From positions 62,001 to 126,000 of the forward strand of contig NZ_JBBCBW010000011.1 of assembly GCF_037204085.1 (NCBI RefSeq): a stretch of 64,000 bases of DNA. The letters run 5' to 3'. The position numbers and the translations under genes were made by a program. The DNA comes from Variovorax sp037204085 (GTDB lineage: Bacteria > Pseudomonadota > Gammaproteobacteria > Burkholderiales > Burkholderiaceae_C). This document shows, piece after piece, positions 41,580 to 51,231 of this stretch; position 1 is the first letter of the stretch, and each line of letters begins with the position of its first letter. The notes beneath the pieces were generated by a model that saw only the letters and a list, made by a program, of their open reading frames with translations, made no database searches and had not been told where the DNA came from.

Positions 41580-42544
41580 AGCGCGGTCCAGTCGGGGGGC
41601 ATGGGGCTTTGCAGCACGGCACTGCGCTGCGGAATGGAAGGTTGGGCGCCGGGCTGCTGAATGCACAGCGCGGCGGCCCGGATGCCCAGGCGCACGGCTT
41701 CGTCGAACGACTGGCCTTCACCCAGCGCAACCGCCAGCGCGCCGAGGAAGGTGTCTCCCGCCGCGGTGGTGTCGACCGCCTGCACTTTGGGTGCGGGATG
41801 GTGGCGCGCGCCATTGGCATCGACGGCCACCGCGCCGCGCGCGCCGAGCGTGACGACCACGCGCTGGATGCCCTTTGCACGCAAGGCCTGGCCGGCGAGT
41901 GCGGCTTCCTGCGGGCTATCGGCGACCTGCCCGCACAGCGCCTCGGCTTCAATCTCGTTGACGACCAGCGTGTCAATGCGCGGCCACAGCGGCTCGGCGA
42001 TGGGCTGCACCGGCGACGGGTTGAGCAGCACCTTGCAGCCTGCCTCGTGGGCCGCCGTGATGGCGCGGGCAACCTCGTGCATCGGTGTCTCGAACTGCGC
42101 CACCAGAAAGGCCGCGCCTTGCAGCTGTTGGCGCAGCGCCGCCTCGTCGATCTCTACCTTCGCGTTGGCGCCGGGGATCATCACGATGCGGTTCTGGCCG
42201 CTGTCCTCCACCAGGATCAGCGCCGTGCCGGTGGGCTCGCTGCCATCCGTGCGCAGTGCGGCGGTGTCGATGCCGTCTTGCGTGAGCGCGGCGCGCAATG
42301 CCTGGCCATGCGCGTCGTTGCCGACGCAGCCGATCATGCTGACCTTGCCGCCTTCGCGCGCGCAGCTCACGGCCTGGTTGGCGCCCTTGCCGCCGGGAAT
42401 GTGGGCGATCGAGCGGCCCAGCAGGGTTTCGCCGGCGGACGGCGCCTGCGGCACGCGCAGCACGATGTCCATGTTCAGGCTGCCGAGCACCACGATGCGG
42501 GGCGGCTGCTGCGCAGCGCTGGAAGAAGAAGGCTGGGAACTCAC
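41576..42544 (-). CDS. rbsK: Ribokinase
   Basis: 322 residues. pfkB-family kinase making ribose-5-phosphate. Signature GGKGANQAV near the N-terminus, and DTTAAGDTFLGAL near the C-terminus with the catalytic Asp; the canonical GAGD reads AAGD here. GTG start overlapping the rbsR stop (GTGA). The C-terminal tail is longer than in E. coli by about 10 residues. Confidence 0.96.
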   Translation of the reverse strand: MSSQPSSSSAAQQPPRIVVLGSLNMDIVLRVPQAPSAGETLLGRSIAHIPGGKGANQAVSCAREGGKVSMIGCVGNDAHGQALRAALTQDGIDTAALRTDGSEPTGTALILVEDSGQNRIVMIPGANAKVEIDEAALRQQLQGAAFLVAQFETPMHEVARAITAAHEAGCKVLLNPSPVQPIAEPLWPRIDTLVVNEIEAEALCGQVADSPQEAALAGQALRAKGIQRVVVTLGARGAVAVDANGARHHPAPKVQAVDTTAAGDTFLGALAVALGEGQSFDEAVRLGIRAAALCIQQPGAQPSIPQRSAVLQSPMPPDWTAL

Positions 42545-43632
42545 GGGGCGCGGGACTTTCGGTTTTCCGTTGGAGAAGAAACAGGCGCGGAGGCGGGAGC
42601 GGGCGCGGCCGCCTCGCGGAAGCTGGCGTGCCGCGCCGTCGAGGCGCGCACGCGCAGCTCGGGCTGCAGCACCACCTTGCGCGCATCGCGCCGCTTGCCG
42701 CCGACGCGCTCCAGCAGCATGTCGACCGCCAGTGCGCCGATGCGCTCCTTGGGTTGCGCCACGGTGGTGAGCGGCGGGCTGGTGTAGGCCGAGAGTTCGA
42801 TGTCGTCGAAGCCGACGATCGAAAGATCATCCGGCACATGCACGCCGCTTTCATGCGCCGCGCGCAGGGCGCCGATGGCCATCAGGTCGTTGCACACGAA
42901 CACGGCCGAAGGCGCGTGCTCGGTGCGCAAGATGGCGTGCATCGCCTCGTAGCCGCCCTGGCTCGTGAAGCCGCCGCGCCACAGCAGCGCGTCCGCATTG
43001 GGGGCGGCGCCGGCTTCGGCCAGCGCCATGCGCCAGCCTTCGATGCGCTGCTCGCTCGGCATCACGCCCACTGGCCCGCCAATGCAGGCAATGCGCTTGT
43101 GGCCGAGCGACAGCAGGTGCCGCACCGCGAGCAGGCCGCCCTGCATATGGGCCGTTTCCACCAGGTCGCAGGCCGGGTCGGCAATCTCGCGGTCGACCAG
43201 CACCGTGGGAATGCGCAGGCCGTGCAGTTGCGTGACCAGCGAGTCGTCGTCGCCCGCGCCCGTGGACACCACGATCAGCCCGTCGATGCGGCGCTCGGCC
43301 AGCACCTGCAGGTACACGCTCTGGCGGCGGGGCTCGTCGTCGGTGTTGCACAGCACCAGCGTGTAGCCGGCGCCAAAGCAGCGGTCTTCCACGATGCGCA
43401 CGATCTCTGCAAAGTACGGGTTCGAGCTGTTCGGAATCAGCATACCCAGCGTCGAGGTGGTGTTGCTCTTCAGGCTGCGCGCCATCGCGTTGGGCACGTA
43501 GCCCAGTTCGCGGATGGCCTGCTCCACCCGTTCGCGGCCCTTGGCGCTCACATGGCGCGTGTCGTTGACCACATGCGAGACGGTGGTAACCGAAACCCCC
43601 GCACGCAGCGCGACGTCCTTGATGGTGGCCAT
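42541..43632 (-). CDS. rbsR: LacI-family ribose operon repressor
   Basis: 363 residues. N-terminal HTH MATIKDVALRAGVSVTTVSH, followed by the hinge and a periplasmic-binding-protein-like sensor domain (IPNSSNPYFAEIV, IGGPVG). Expected to bind ribose or a derivative and to repress from the operator upstream of rbsB. It sits inside the operon between rbsC and rbsK, so its own level is under its own control. A proline/alanine-rich tail of about 25 residues is extra. Confidence 0.93.
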   Translation of the reverse strand: MATIKDVALRAGVSVTTVSHVVNDTRHVSAKGRERVEQAIRELGYVPNAMARSLKSNTTSTLGMLIPNSSNPYFAEIVRIVEDRCFGAGYTLVLCNTDDEPRRQSVYLQVLAERRIDGLIVVSTGAGDDDSLVTQLHGLRIPTVLVDREIADPACDLVETAHMQGGLLAVRHLLSLGHKRIACIGGPVGVMPSEQRIEGWRMALAEAGAAPNADALLWRGGFTSQGGYEAMHAILRTEHAPSAVFVCNDLMAIGALRAAHESGVHVPDDLSIVGFDDIELSAYTSPPLTTVAQPKERIGALAVDMLLERVGGKRRDARKVVLQPELRVRASTARHASFREAAAPAPASAPVSSPTENRKSRAP

Positions 43633-43660
43633 GGCGTGTTCCCCTTTTTTCTTGACGGCG

Positions 43661-44644
43661 TCAGGCCAGGCGGCGATCGGCCCGGCGCTGGCGCAAGGTG
43701 TCGATGATCACCGCAACCACGATCACCGCGCCGGTGATGATGCGCTTGCTTGGCTCGCTCGCGCCCACCTGCGCGAGCCCGGCTTCGAGCACCGCGATGA
43801 TGAGCACGCCGAAGAAGGTGTTGACCACCGAGCCGCGTCCGCCCATGAGGCTGGTGCCGCCGATGACGACGGCCGCGATCACCTGCAGCTCGATGCCGAC
43901 GCCCGCATTCGGGTCGGCCGCTTCGAGCCGTGCCGACTGCATCAGGCCTGCCAGCCCGGCCAGGAGGCCGGTGGCCGCAAATACGATGATGCGGATCGGC
44001 CGCGGGTCGATGCCCGCAAGCCGCATGGCTTCTTCATTGGTGCCGATGCCCACCACGTGCCGGCCGAACACCGTGCGCGTGAGAAGCAGCTGGCCCGCGA
44101 CCACCAGCACCACCGCCAGCACGAAAGCCGCCGAAATGCCGCCGACCCAGGGCGCGGCAAGGCCGGAGATCGCATCGCCCACATACTGCGTGCGCGAATC
44201 GGTCACCAGGTAGGCACCGCCGCGCACTGCTTCGAGCATGCCTAGCGAGACGATGAAGCTCGGAAGGCGCCATGCCACCGACACCGCGCCCGTGACCGTG
44301 CCGCACACCAGCCCGGTCGCAAGGCCCAACGCGGCAGCCACGGGCACCGGGAGCTGCCACTGCAGGATGGCAGCGGCCGTGACCGCGGCGCTGAGGGCGA
44401 GCACCGAGCCGACAGAAAGATCGATGCCCGCGATGATCAGCACGAAGGTCATGCCGACGGCCATCACCGCCAGCGCGGGAATTTCGTTGGCAATCGAGAT
44501 GAAGGTTTCGCGGGTAAAGAAGTACTCGCTCAGCGAACCGAAAAGCACGACCATGCCCACGAGCACGACCGTGAGGCCAAGATAGGTGCCCAGCTGGCCC
44601 TTGAGAGCGGAGGGCTGGGCGGATGTAGCGGCGGCTGCGTTCAT
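43661..44644 (-). CDS. rbsC: Ribose ABC transporter permease
   Basis: 327 residues with about ten membrane helices. The EAA-type cytoplasmic loop reads VGIGTNEEAMRLAGID, and GIDLSVGSVLALSA and GGTSLMGGRGS are typical of the RbsC/AraH family. Forms the channel for RbsA and RbsB. ATG overlaps the rbsA stop (ATGA). Confidence 0.95.
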   Translation of the reverse strand: MNAAAATSAQPSALKGQLGTYLGLTVVLVGMVVLFGSLSEYFFTRETFISIANEIPALAVMAVGMTFVLIIAGIDLSVGSVLALSAAVTAAAILQWQLPVPVAAALGLATGLVCGTVTGAVSVAWRLPSFIVSLGMLEAVRGGAYLVTDSRTQYVGDAISGLAAPWVGGISAAFVLAVVLVVAGQLLLTRTVFGRHVVGIGTNEEAMRLAGIDPRPIRIIVFAATGLLAGLAGLMQSARLEAADPNAGVGIELQVIAAVVIGGTSLMGGRGSVVNTFFGVLIIAVLEAGLAQVGASEPSKRIITGAVIVVAVIIDTLRQRRADRRLA

Positions 44645-46260
44645 GGTGTCTCGGCGGAGGCCGGTTGGGCCGTATTCGAATCGGAAATGGCGGATCCCGC
44701 CGTCGGCGGCATTGGCGCGGGGGCGCGTCCCGCCGCGTCGCTGAAAGCGGCGGCGAGCAGCGATTGTTCGCTCCACTGGCCGCGCTCGAACACCGCCACC
44801 AGGCGGCCGGCGCTCATCACGCCGATGCGGTCGCACATGGCCATCAGCTCGCGCAGGTCGCTCGACACCATCAAGAGCGCCTTGCCAGCGTCGGTCATGC
44901 GGTCGAGTTCGGCATACAGGTCGGCACGCGCACCCACGTCCACGCCGCGCGTGGGCTCGTCGAGCAGCAGAACCTTGCATTCGCGATGCAGCCAGCGCGC
45001 AAACACCACCTTCTGCTGGTTGCCGCCGCTCAGCGTGGCAACGGGCTGCTCGATGCTGCGCGAGCGAATGCGCAGCAGCTCGACCAGCCGCCTGGCAATG
45101 CCGCGTTCCTTGGCACGCTGCAGCCAGCCGGCGTGCGAGATGGCGCCCAGGTCGCTCAAGGTGGCGTTGACGCGAATCGGCTGCGTGAGCAGCAGGCCTT
45201 GCGACTTGCGGTCTTCAGTCACCAGGCCGATGCCCGCGCGAATGGCCTGCATCGGCGACCGCCAGCCCTTGGGCGCGCGCTGCACCGGCTGCGTGCTGGA
45301 GATGCCGTCATAGAGAAGAATTTCACCGCTGTCGGCACGGTCCGCGCCGAACAGCAGCCGCACGAGTTCGGTCCGGCCCGAACCGACCAGGCCCGCCAGG
45401 CCCATGACTTCGCCCGCGTGCAGGTCGATGTCCACGTTCTTCACGACTTCGGCGCGGCCGATGCCGCGTGCGCTCAGCAAGACGGGTCCGGCTGCCCGGC
45501 GGTCGCGCCCTTCATGTTCGTGCACCGCACGGCCGACCATGCGCTGCACAAGTTCGGATTCGCGCACGCCGGCCATCGCGCGCACGTCGACCAGCCGGCC
45601 GTCGCGCAGCACCGCCACGCGGTCGGCAATGCGCTGCAATTCCTCGAGCCGGTGCGACACATAGACGATGGCCACGCCGCGGGCCTTGAGCAGTTCGATC
45701 TGCTCGAAGAGGTGCGAGGTTTCGCGGGGCGTGAGCATGGCGGTGGGCTCGTCGAGCACCAGCACGCGCGTGTCGTCCTGCAGGTTGCGCGCAATCTCGA
45801 CCATCTGCTGCTGGCCGATGCCGAGCCGCGCCACGGGCGTAGCCGGGTCGATGTTCTGCATGCCGATTTTTGCGAGCTGGCGCGCGGCCAACTCGTGCAG
45901 CTTGCCGCGGCGAATCCAGCCGGTCTGGTTGGGCAGCCGGTCGAGCAGCAGGTTCTCGGCCACCGACAGCGTGTTGACCAGCCCCAGCTCCTGCATGACC
46001 ATGCGCACGCCCAGCCGCTCGGCGTCGAGGCGCGATGCGGGCTGGAACGGCGCGCCGCCCAGCAGCATCTGGCCGCGCGTCGGCTGGACCAGGCCGCAAA
46101 CGATTTTCGAGAGGGTGCTCTTGCCCGCGCCGTTCTCGCCCGTGAGCGCAAGCACCTCGCCGGCATTCAACACAAGAGAAACGTCGTCGAGCACCGGCGC
46201 CGCATAGTCCTTGCCGAGCGCGCTCAGCGAGAGCACGGGCGGGGCAAGACCTGTATTCAT
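44641..46260 (-). CDS. rbsA: Ribose ABC transporter ATP-binding protein
   Basis: 539 residues with two ABC cassettes. Walker A GENGAGKST at residues 41-49; the second cassette has GLVGSGRTELVR, a degenerate Walker A usual for RbsA. ABC signatures LGIGQQQMVEIARNL and LSGGNQQKVVFARWL. ATG 46260 is chosen; a TTG 21 bases upstream would add seven residues. Powers ribose import. Confidence 0.95.
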   Translation of the reverse strand: MNTGLAPPVLSLSALGKDYAAPVLDDVSLVLNAGEVLALTGENGAGKSTLSKIVCGLVQPTRGQMLLGGAPFQPASRLDAERLGVRMVMQELGLVNTLSVAENLLLDRLPNQTGWIRRGKLHELAARQLAKIGMQNIDPATPVARLGIGQQQMVEIARNLQDDTRVLVLDEPTAMLTPRETSHLFEQIELLKARGVAIVYVSHRLEELQRIADRVAVLRDGRLVDVRAMAGVRESELVQRMVGRAVHEHEGRDRRAAGPVLLSARGIGRAEVVKNVDIDLHAGEVMGLAGLVGSGRTELVRLLFGADRADSGEILLYDGISSTQPVQRAPKGWRSPMQAIRAGIGLVTEDRKSQGLLLTQPIRVNATLSDLGAISHAGWLQRAKERGIARRLVELLRIRSRSIEQPVATLSGGNQQKVVFARWLHRECKVLLLDEPTRGVDVGARADLYAELDRMTDAGKALLMVSSDLRELMAMCDRIGVMSAGRLVAVFERGQWSEQSLLAAAFSDAAGRAPAPMPPTAGSAISDSNTAQPASAETP

Positions 46261-46303
46261 GGCGGCGGCGGATGCGTTCAACGGCGACTCTTTTTGTTGT
46301 TGC

Positions 46304-47260
46304 TTACTTGGACGACGTCTTGGTGACCAGCACCACGTCGGTCTTCACTTCGGCGGGCATGCTCGACTGCGGCTTTTTCTCGGCCAGCGCCTTGAGCGCG
46401 GTCTCGATGCCGAACACCGCCTGCTTGGCCGCGAACTGGTCGGCGGTGGCAAGCACGCGGCCGTCCTTCAGCATCGGCTTGATGGCGCCGATGTTGTCGT
46501 AGCCCACCACCAGCACCTTGCCGGTCTTGCCCGCAGCCTTGACCGCGGCCACGGCACCAAGCGCCATGCTGTCGTTGCCCGCCAGCAGCGCCTTCAGGTC
46601 GGGGTGCTCGCGCATCATGCCGGCGGCCACCGTGTTGCCCTTGTCGATTTCCCACTGGCCCGACTGCACGCCCACCACGGTCACGCCGGCGGCCTTCATT
46701 GCGTCCTGGTAGCCGAGGGTGCGCTGCTGCGCATTGAAGGTGGTCGAAACGCCTTCGATGATGCCGACCTTGTCGCCGGCCTTCAGGCTCTTGGCCAGTT
46801 CGTCGCCCACCAGTTTGGCGCCGGCGCGGTTGTCCGGGCCGACGAAGGGCACCTGAATGCCCTTTTCCTTGAGTGCGGCGGCGTCGAACTGGTTGTCGAT
46901 GTTGACGACCAGGATGCCCCGGTCGATGGCCGCCTTGACCACCGGCACCAGCGCCTTCGAATCGGCCGGTGCAATGACCAGCGCATTGATCTTTTGCGCC
47001 ATCATCTGCTCGACCATCTTGATCTGGGCGGCCGTGTCGGTCTCGTCCTTGATGCCGTTGGCCGCCAGCGTGTATTGCGAGGCGTTGGCTTTCTGGTGCG
47101 CCTTGGCACCGTCTTCCATGGTGCGGAAGAATTCGTTGGCCAGCGACTTCATGACCAGCGCCACCTTGGGCTTTTCCTGGGCGAGGGCAGGCGTGGCGGC
47201 AAAGGCGCCCAGCAAGGTCAGAGCGGCTGCGCTTTGCAGCGTACGGCGGGTGAACTTCAT
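46304..47260 (-). CDS. rbsB: Periplasmic ribose-binding protein
   Basis: 318 residues. A cleavable signal ends at TPALAQ. The mature protein is a type I sugar-binding fold: ALVMKSLANEFFRTMEDGAK, ALVIAPADS, NIDNQFD and ALLAGNDSMALGA. AGGAG lies upstream of the ATG. First gene of the operon. It delivers ribose to RbsC. Confidence 0.96.
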   Translation of the reverse strand: MKFTRRTLQSAAALTLLGAFAATPALAQEKPKVALVMKSLANEFFRTMEDGAKAHQKANASQYTLAANGIKDETDTAAQIKMVEQMMAQKINALVIAPADSKALVPVVKAAIDRGILVVNIDNQFDAAALKEKGIQVPFVGPDNRAGAKLVGDELAKSLKAGDKVGIIEGVSTTFNAQQRTLGYQDAMKAAGVTVVGVQSGQWEIDKGNTVAAGMMREHPDLKALLAGNDSMALGAVAAVKAAGKTGKVLVVGYDNIGAIKPMLKDGRVLATADQFAAKQAVFGIETALKALAEKKPQSSMPAEVKTDVVLVTKTSSK

Positions 47261-47328
47261 GGTGATGTGTCTCCTGAGGTGATTGAGCGGGGCGCCGGTC
47301 TTGGCCGGGGGCTCCGATGTTAACCAAC

Positions 47329-47352
47329 GAAAACGTTTGCGCAAACGTTTGC
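47329..47352. promoter_or_regulatory. Double LacI-type operator of the rbs operon
   Basis: Two adjacent 12-base sites, GAAAACGTTTGC (47329-47340) and GCAAACGTTTGC (47341-47352). Together the inner 20 bases (47331-47350) form a perfect palindrome. The central CG and the GCAAACGTTTGC core are typical for LacI-family regulators. It lies 69-92 bases before the rbsB start, so RbsR is the likely ligand. Confidence 0.85.
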
Positions 47353-47453
47353 TTCTTGGGTTTAACCCTGAGCAATTTGAGCTGTCTCGCACACTCCGCA
47401 AACGGGGGCTGAGCCGGCTCGCCTAAAATCCTGGGTTACCCAGAGGACCCCCC

Positions 47454-48545
47454 ATGAGTTTGCAATGCGGCATCGTCGGCCTGCCCAACGTCGGTAAATC
47501 CACCCTTTTCAATGCGTTGACCAAGGCCGGTATCGCAGCGGAAAACTATCCGTTCTGCACCATCGAGCCCAACGTGGGCGTGGTGGAAGTGCCTGACCCG
47601 CGGCTCGCGCAGCTCAGCGAGATCGTCAAGCCCGAGCGCGTGGTGCCCGCCATCGTCGAGTTCGTCGACATTGCCGGCCTGGTGGCCGGTGCCAGCACGG
47701 GCGAAGGCCTGGGCAACAAGTTTCTTGCGCACATCCGCGAAACCGACGCCACGGTGAATGTGGTGCGCTGCTTCGACGACGAGAACGTGATCCACGTGGC
47801 CGGCAAGGTCGACCCGATCTCCGACATCGAAGTGATCCAGACCGAACTCTGCCTGGCCGACCTGGCCACGGTCGAGAAGGCGCTGCACCGCCACACCAAG
47901 GTGGCGCGTTCGGGCGACAAGGACGCGCAAAAGCTCGTCGGCCTGCTCGAGCGCTGCCAGGCCGCGCTGAACGAGAACACGCCGGTGCGCGCGCTCGAGT
48001 TCACCAAGGAAGAGCAGCCGCTGGTGAAGTCGTTCACGCTCATCACCGCCAAGCCCGCGATGTTCGTCGGCAACGTGGCCGAAGACGGCTTCGAGAACAA
48101 CCCGTACCTCGACCGCCTGCGCGAGTACGCGGCCAAGCAGGGCGCGCCGGTGGTCGCCATCTGCGCCAAGATCGAAGCCGACCTGGCCGAGATGGACGAT
48201 GAAGACAAGAAGATGTTCCTTGCCGAAATCGGCCAGGAAGAGCCGGGCCTCAACCGCCTGATTCGTGCGGCCTTCAAGCTGCTGGGCCTGCAGACCTACT
48301 TCACCGCGGGCGTGAAGGAAGTGCGCGCCTGGACCATCCACATCGGCGACACCGGCCCGCAGGCGGCCGGCGTGATTCACGGCGACTTCGAAAAGGGCTA
48401 CATCCGTGCCCAGACCATCGCGTTCGAGGACTACATCGCCTACAAGGGCGAGCAGGGCGCGAAGGACGCGGGCAAGATGCGTTCGGAAGGCAAGGAATAC
48501 GTCGTGAAAGATGGCGACGTGATGAATTTCCTCTTCAGTTCGTGA
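47454..48545 (+). CDS. ychF: Redox-regulated ATPase YchF (Obg-like)
   Basis: 363 residues. P-loop GLPNVGKST near the N-terminus, VDIAGLV (G3), a coiled-coil insert and the C-terminal TGS domain (FFTAGVKEVRAW to the end). The G4 motif lacks the usual NKxD, as expected for YchF, which prefers ATP. Binds ribosomes and has a negative role in oxidative stress response. Monocistronic, with a -10 candidate TAAAAT at 47424-47429 in the short gap to rbsB. Confidence 0.97.
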   Translation: MSLQCGIVGLPNVGKSTLFNALTKAGIAAENYPFCTIEPNVGVVEVPDPRLAQLSEIVKPERVVPAIVEFVDIAGLVAGASTGEGLGNKFLAHIRETDATVNVVRCFDDENVIHVAGKVDPISDIEVIQTELCLADLATVEKALHRHTKVARSGDKDAQKLVGLLERCQAALNENTPVRALEFTKEEQPLVKSFTLITAKPAMFVGNVAEDGFENNPYLDRLREYAAKQGAPVVAICAKIEADLAEMDDEDKKMFLAEIGQEEPGLNRLIRAAFKLLGLQTYFTAGVKEVRAWTIHIGDTGPQAAGVIHGDFEKGYIRAQTIAFEDYIAYKGEQGAKDAGKMRSEGKEYVVKDGDVMNFLFSS

Positions 48546-48555
48546 AGCTCGCCAC

Positions 48556-49230
48556 GTGCTCACCGTCCATCACCTGAACAACTCGCGCTCGCAGCGCGTG
48601 CTGTGGCTTCTCGAAGAACTCGGGCTGCCTTACGAGATCGTTCACTACCAGCGCGATCCGAAGACCATGTTGGCGCCCGCTTCGCTGCGGGCCTTCCACC
48701 CGCTGGGCAAGTCGCCGGTGGTCACAACGGACGACGGGCTCACGCTCGCGGAATCGGGCGCGATCATCGAGACGGTGATCGAGCGCTACGGCAACGGCCA
48801 ACTGGCACCGGCGCCGGGTACGCCCGAGGCGCTGCGCTACCGCTATTGGATGCATTTCGCGGAGGGCACGGCCATGTCGCCGCTGCTGCTGAAGCTGGTG
48901 TTCGACAAGATCGAGCGCAGCAAGATGCCTTTCTTCGTGAAGCCGGTCGCGAAGATGATTTCGGGCAAGGCCAAGGCGGCCATCATCATGCCCAACATCG
49001 AGAGCCACCTGAATTTCATGGAAGCCGAGCTCGGCAAGAGCGAATGGTTTGCCGGCAATGAATTCACAGGCGCCGACATCCAGATGAGCTTTCCCGTCGA
49101 AGCCTCGCAGGCGCGCGGCGGCCTGAATGCAACGCGCCCCCGTCTCATGGCCTACCTGGAGCGCATCTATGCGCGGCCGGCCTACCGGCGTGCGCTGGAA
49201 CGCGGCGGCCCCTACGATCTGTTGAGCTGA
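48556..49230 (+). CDS. Glutathione S-transferase
   Basis: 224 residues. Thioredoxin-like N-terminal domain (VHHLNNSRSQRVLWLLEELG) with the cis-Pro/GSH-site block GKSPVV and ESGAI; all-helical C-terminal domain with NEFTGADIQ. The catalytic Ser is in NNSRSQR. It belongs to a bacterial class with no close functional assignment. GTG start, 10 bases after ychF. Confidence 0.92.
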   Translation: MLTVHHLNNSRSQRVLWLLEELGLPYEIVHYQRDPKTMLAPASLRAFHPLGKSPVVTTDDGLTLAESGAIIETVIERYGNGQLAPAPGTPEALRYRYWMHFAEGTAMSPLLLKLVFDKIERSKMPFFVKPVAKMISGKAKAAIIMPNIESHLNFMEAELGKSEWFAGNEFTGADIQMSFPVEASQARGGLNATRPRLMAYLERIYARPAYRRALERGGPYDLLS

Positions 49231-49246
49231 AGCGGGTGCGCCGGGG

Positions 49247-49717
49247 CTACCCCGGAAAGATGTAGAGCAGCGCCACCGTCATGCACACGTAGCGCAAGAA
49301 TTTGCCGATGACCATGTATCCAAGACATGGCCAGAACGGCAGCTTGAGCCAACCCGCCACCGCGCAGAGCGGATCGCCGACGATCGGCAGCCAGCTCAAG
49401 AGGCAGGCCTTGGGGCCGAGCCGCTCCAGCCAACTCAATACGCGCACATGATGTTTCGAGTGCGAGTATTTGTCTGCGACCTTGTGCGCGCCGTAGCCTA
49501 TCCACCAGTCGACCGCACCGCCCAGCGTGTTGCCCGCCGTTGCCACCAGAACCGCCGGCCAGAACAGTTCGGGGTTGAGCTTGAGCAAGCCGAAAAGAAT
49601 GGGCTCGGAACCCACCGGCAGCAGCGTGGCCGAGACGAAGGCCGCGATGAACAGCGTGGAGAGTCCGTATTGCGGAAGCGCGAGTAGCGCCAGAAGAGCG
49701 TCGAGCCAGGCTTGCAT
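49247..49717 (-). CDS. yqaA: YqaA family inner-membrane protein (DedA-like)
   Basis: 156 residues with about four helices. YGLSTLFIAAFVSATLLPVG and the AGNTLGGAVDWWIGYGAHK and LSWLPIVGDPLC blocks match YqaA. SNARE-associated/DedA superfamily; possibly lipid scrambling or small-molecule transport. Function in this branch is not known. Confidence 0.9.
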   Translation of the reverse strand: MQAWLDALLALLALPQYGLSTLFIAAFVSATLLPVGSEPILFGLLKLNPELFWPAVLVATAGNTLGGAVDWWIGYGAHKVADKYSHSKHHVRVLSWLERLGPKACLLSWLPIVGDPLCAVAGWLKLPFWPCLGYMVIGKFLRYVCMTVALLYIFPG

Positions 49718-49897
49718 AAGGTGAAATGAGTCGACGCAGTATAGGTAGACCGCCTGCCTATACGGGTCGGAGAAAGCGCCGAAGCCGCCGGTTTTATGCC
49801 CCTACCCCAGGCGCAAATCGTTTCAGTCGCCGAAATCGCGCGTGGCTACAATCGTGCCTCATTTTTCAGCAGCCGAACTCGCGACGCTTCCTCCTCC

Positions 49898-50956
49898 ATG
49901 ACCTTGCAGATCGGCACCCACACGCTGGAAAACCGCCTGTTCGCCGCGCCGATGGCCGGCGTGACGGACCGGCCTTTCCGCATGCTGTGCCGCCAGCTTG
50001 GCGCGGGCTATGCGGTCAGCGAGATGGTGACCTCGCGCAAAGAGCTGTGGAACACGCTCAAGACATCGCGCCGCGCCAACCATGACGGCGAGCCCGGCCC
50101 CATCGCGGTGCAGATTGCCGGCACCGATGCGGCCATGATGGCCGAGGCCACGGTCTACAACATCGAGCGTGGCGCGCAGATCATCGACATCAACATGGGC
50201 TGCCCGGCCAAGAAGGTCTGCAACAAGTGGGCCGGCTCGGCGTTGATGCGCGACGAGCCGCTGGCGCGCGAGATCGTGCAGGCGGTGGTGAATGCGGCGC
50301 AACCTTTCAACGTGCCGGTCACGCTCAAGATGCGCACCGGCTGGAGCCAGGAGCACCGCAATGCGGTGAGGCTTGCGCGCGATTTCGAATCGGCCGGCGT
50401 GCAGATGCTCACCGTGCATGGCCGCACCCGCGAGCAAGGCTACAAGGGCAACGCCGAGTACGACACCATTGCCGCCGTGAAGGCCGCGGTGCGCATTCCC
50501 GTGGTGGCCAACGGCGACATCAATTCACCGGAGAAGGCGCGCGACGTGCTCGCGGCCACCGGCGCCGATGCGGTGATGATCGGCCGCGCGGCGCAAGGCC
50601 GGCCGTGGATCTTTCGTGAGATTTCTCACTTTCTCGCAACGGGTACGCATCTTGCGCCGCCGCTCGTCATAGAGGTTCGCCGCTTGCTGCTCGATCATCT
50701 GGTGGAGCACTATGCGCTGTACGGCGAGTTCAGCGGAGTGCGCACTGCGCGCAAGCACATCGGCTGGTATGTGCGTACGCTTGCGGACGGCGAAGCCTTC
50801 CGGGCGCAGATGAACACCATCGAAGATTCCGCCGCGCAGCTGCGTGCGGTCGGCGATTATTTCGACGGGTTGGCGGACCGCATGGACCGCATGCCCGTGC
50901 ACCAGGCGGCCGAAGAGTTGTCCGGTGAAGAGGAGGCGGCTTGCGCCGCTGATTGA
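49898..50956 (+). CDS. dusB: tRNA-dihydrouridine synthase B
   Basis: 352 residues. FMN-dependent TIM barrel. The catalytic Cys lies in MGCPAKKVCNKWAGSAL, and MRTGW, HGRTREQGY and NGDI are typical. Reduces specific tRNA uridines. ATG 49898 fits other DusB (MTLQIGTHTLENRLFAAPMAG). Followed by fis 22 bases on; dusB-fis is the standard proteobacterial operon. Confidence 0.96.
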   Translation: MTLQIGTHTLENRLFAAPMAGVTDRPFRMLCRQLGAGYAVSEMVTSRKELWNTLKTSRRANHDGEPGPIAVQIAGTDAAMMAEATVYNIERGAQIIDINMGCPAKKVCNKWAGSALMRDEPLAREIVQAVVNAAQPFNVPVTLKMRTGWSQEHRNAVRLARDFESAGVQMLTVHGRTREQGYKGNAEYDTIAAVKAAVRIPVVANGDINSPEKARDVLAATGADAVMIGRAAQGRPWIFREISHFLATGTHLAPPLVIEVRRLLLDHLVEHYALYGEFSGVRTARKHIGWYVRTLADGEAFRAQMNTIEDSAAQLRAVGDYFDGLADRMDRMPVHQAAEELSGEEEAACAAD

Positions 50957-50978
50957 GAGAGAAGAAGAGAAGAAAAGC

Positions 50979-51215
50979 ATGAGCAAGAAACACATCGAGG
51001 ACTGCGTTCGCACCAGTCTGGACAGCTACTTTCGCGATTTGCGCGGCACCGAACCCGACGGCATGTACGAGATGCTCGTGCGCGTGGTCGAGAAACCCTT
51101 GCTCGATGTCGTGATGACGCGCGCCGAGGGCAACCAGTCGAAGGCTGCGCAATGGTTGGGCCTGAATCGCAACACGCTTCGCAAGAAGCTGGTTGAACAC
51201 AAACTTTTGAAATAA
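50979..51215 (+). CDS. fis: Fis-family nucleoid/transcription factor
   Basis: 78 residues. The C-terminal helix-turn-helix GNQSKAAQWLGLNRNTLRKKL is the Fis-type HTH shared with NtrC. It is shorter than E. coli Fis at the N-terminus, which is typical for beta-proteobacteria. It couples growth state to gene expression. Between dusB and purH. Confidence 0.95.
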   Translation: MSKKHIEDCVRTSLDSYFRDLRGTEPDGMYEMLVRVVEKPLLDVVMTRAEGNQSKAAQWLGLNRNTLRKKLVEHKLLK

Positions 51216-51231
51216 CTACACGGCATATTCC

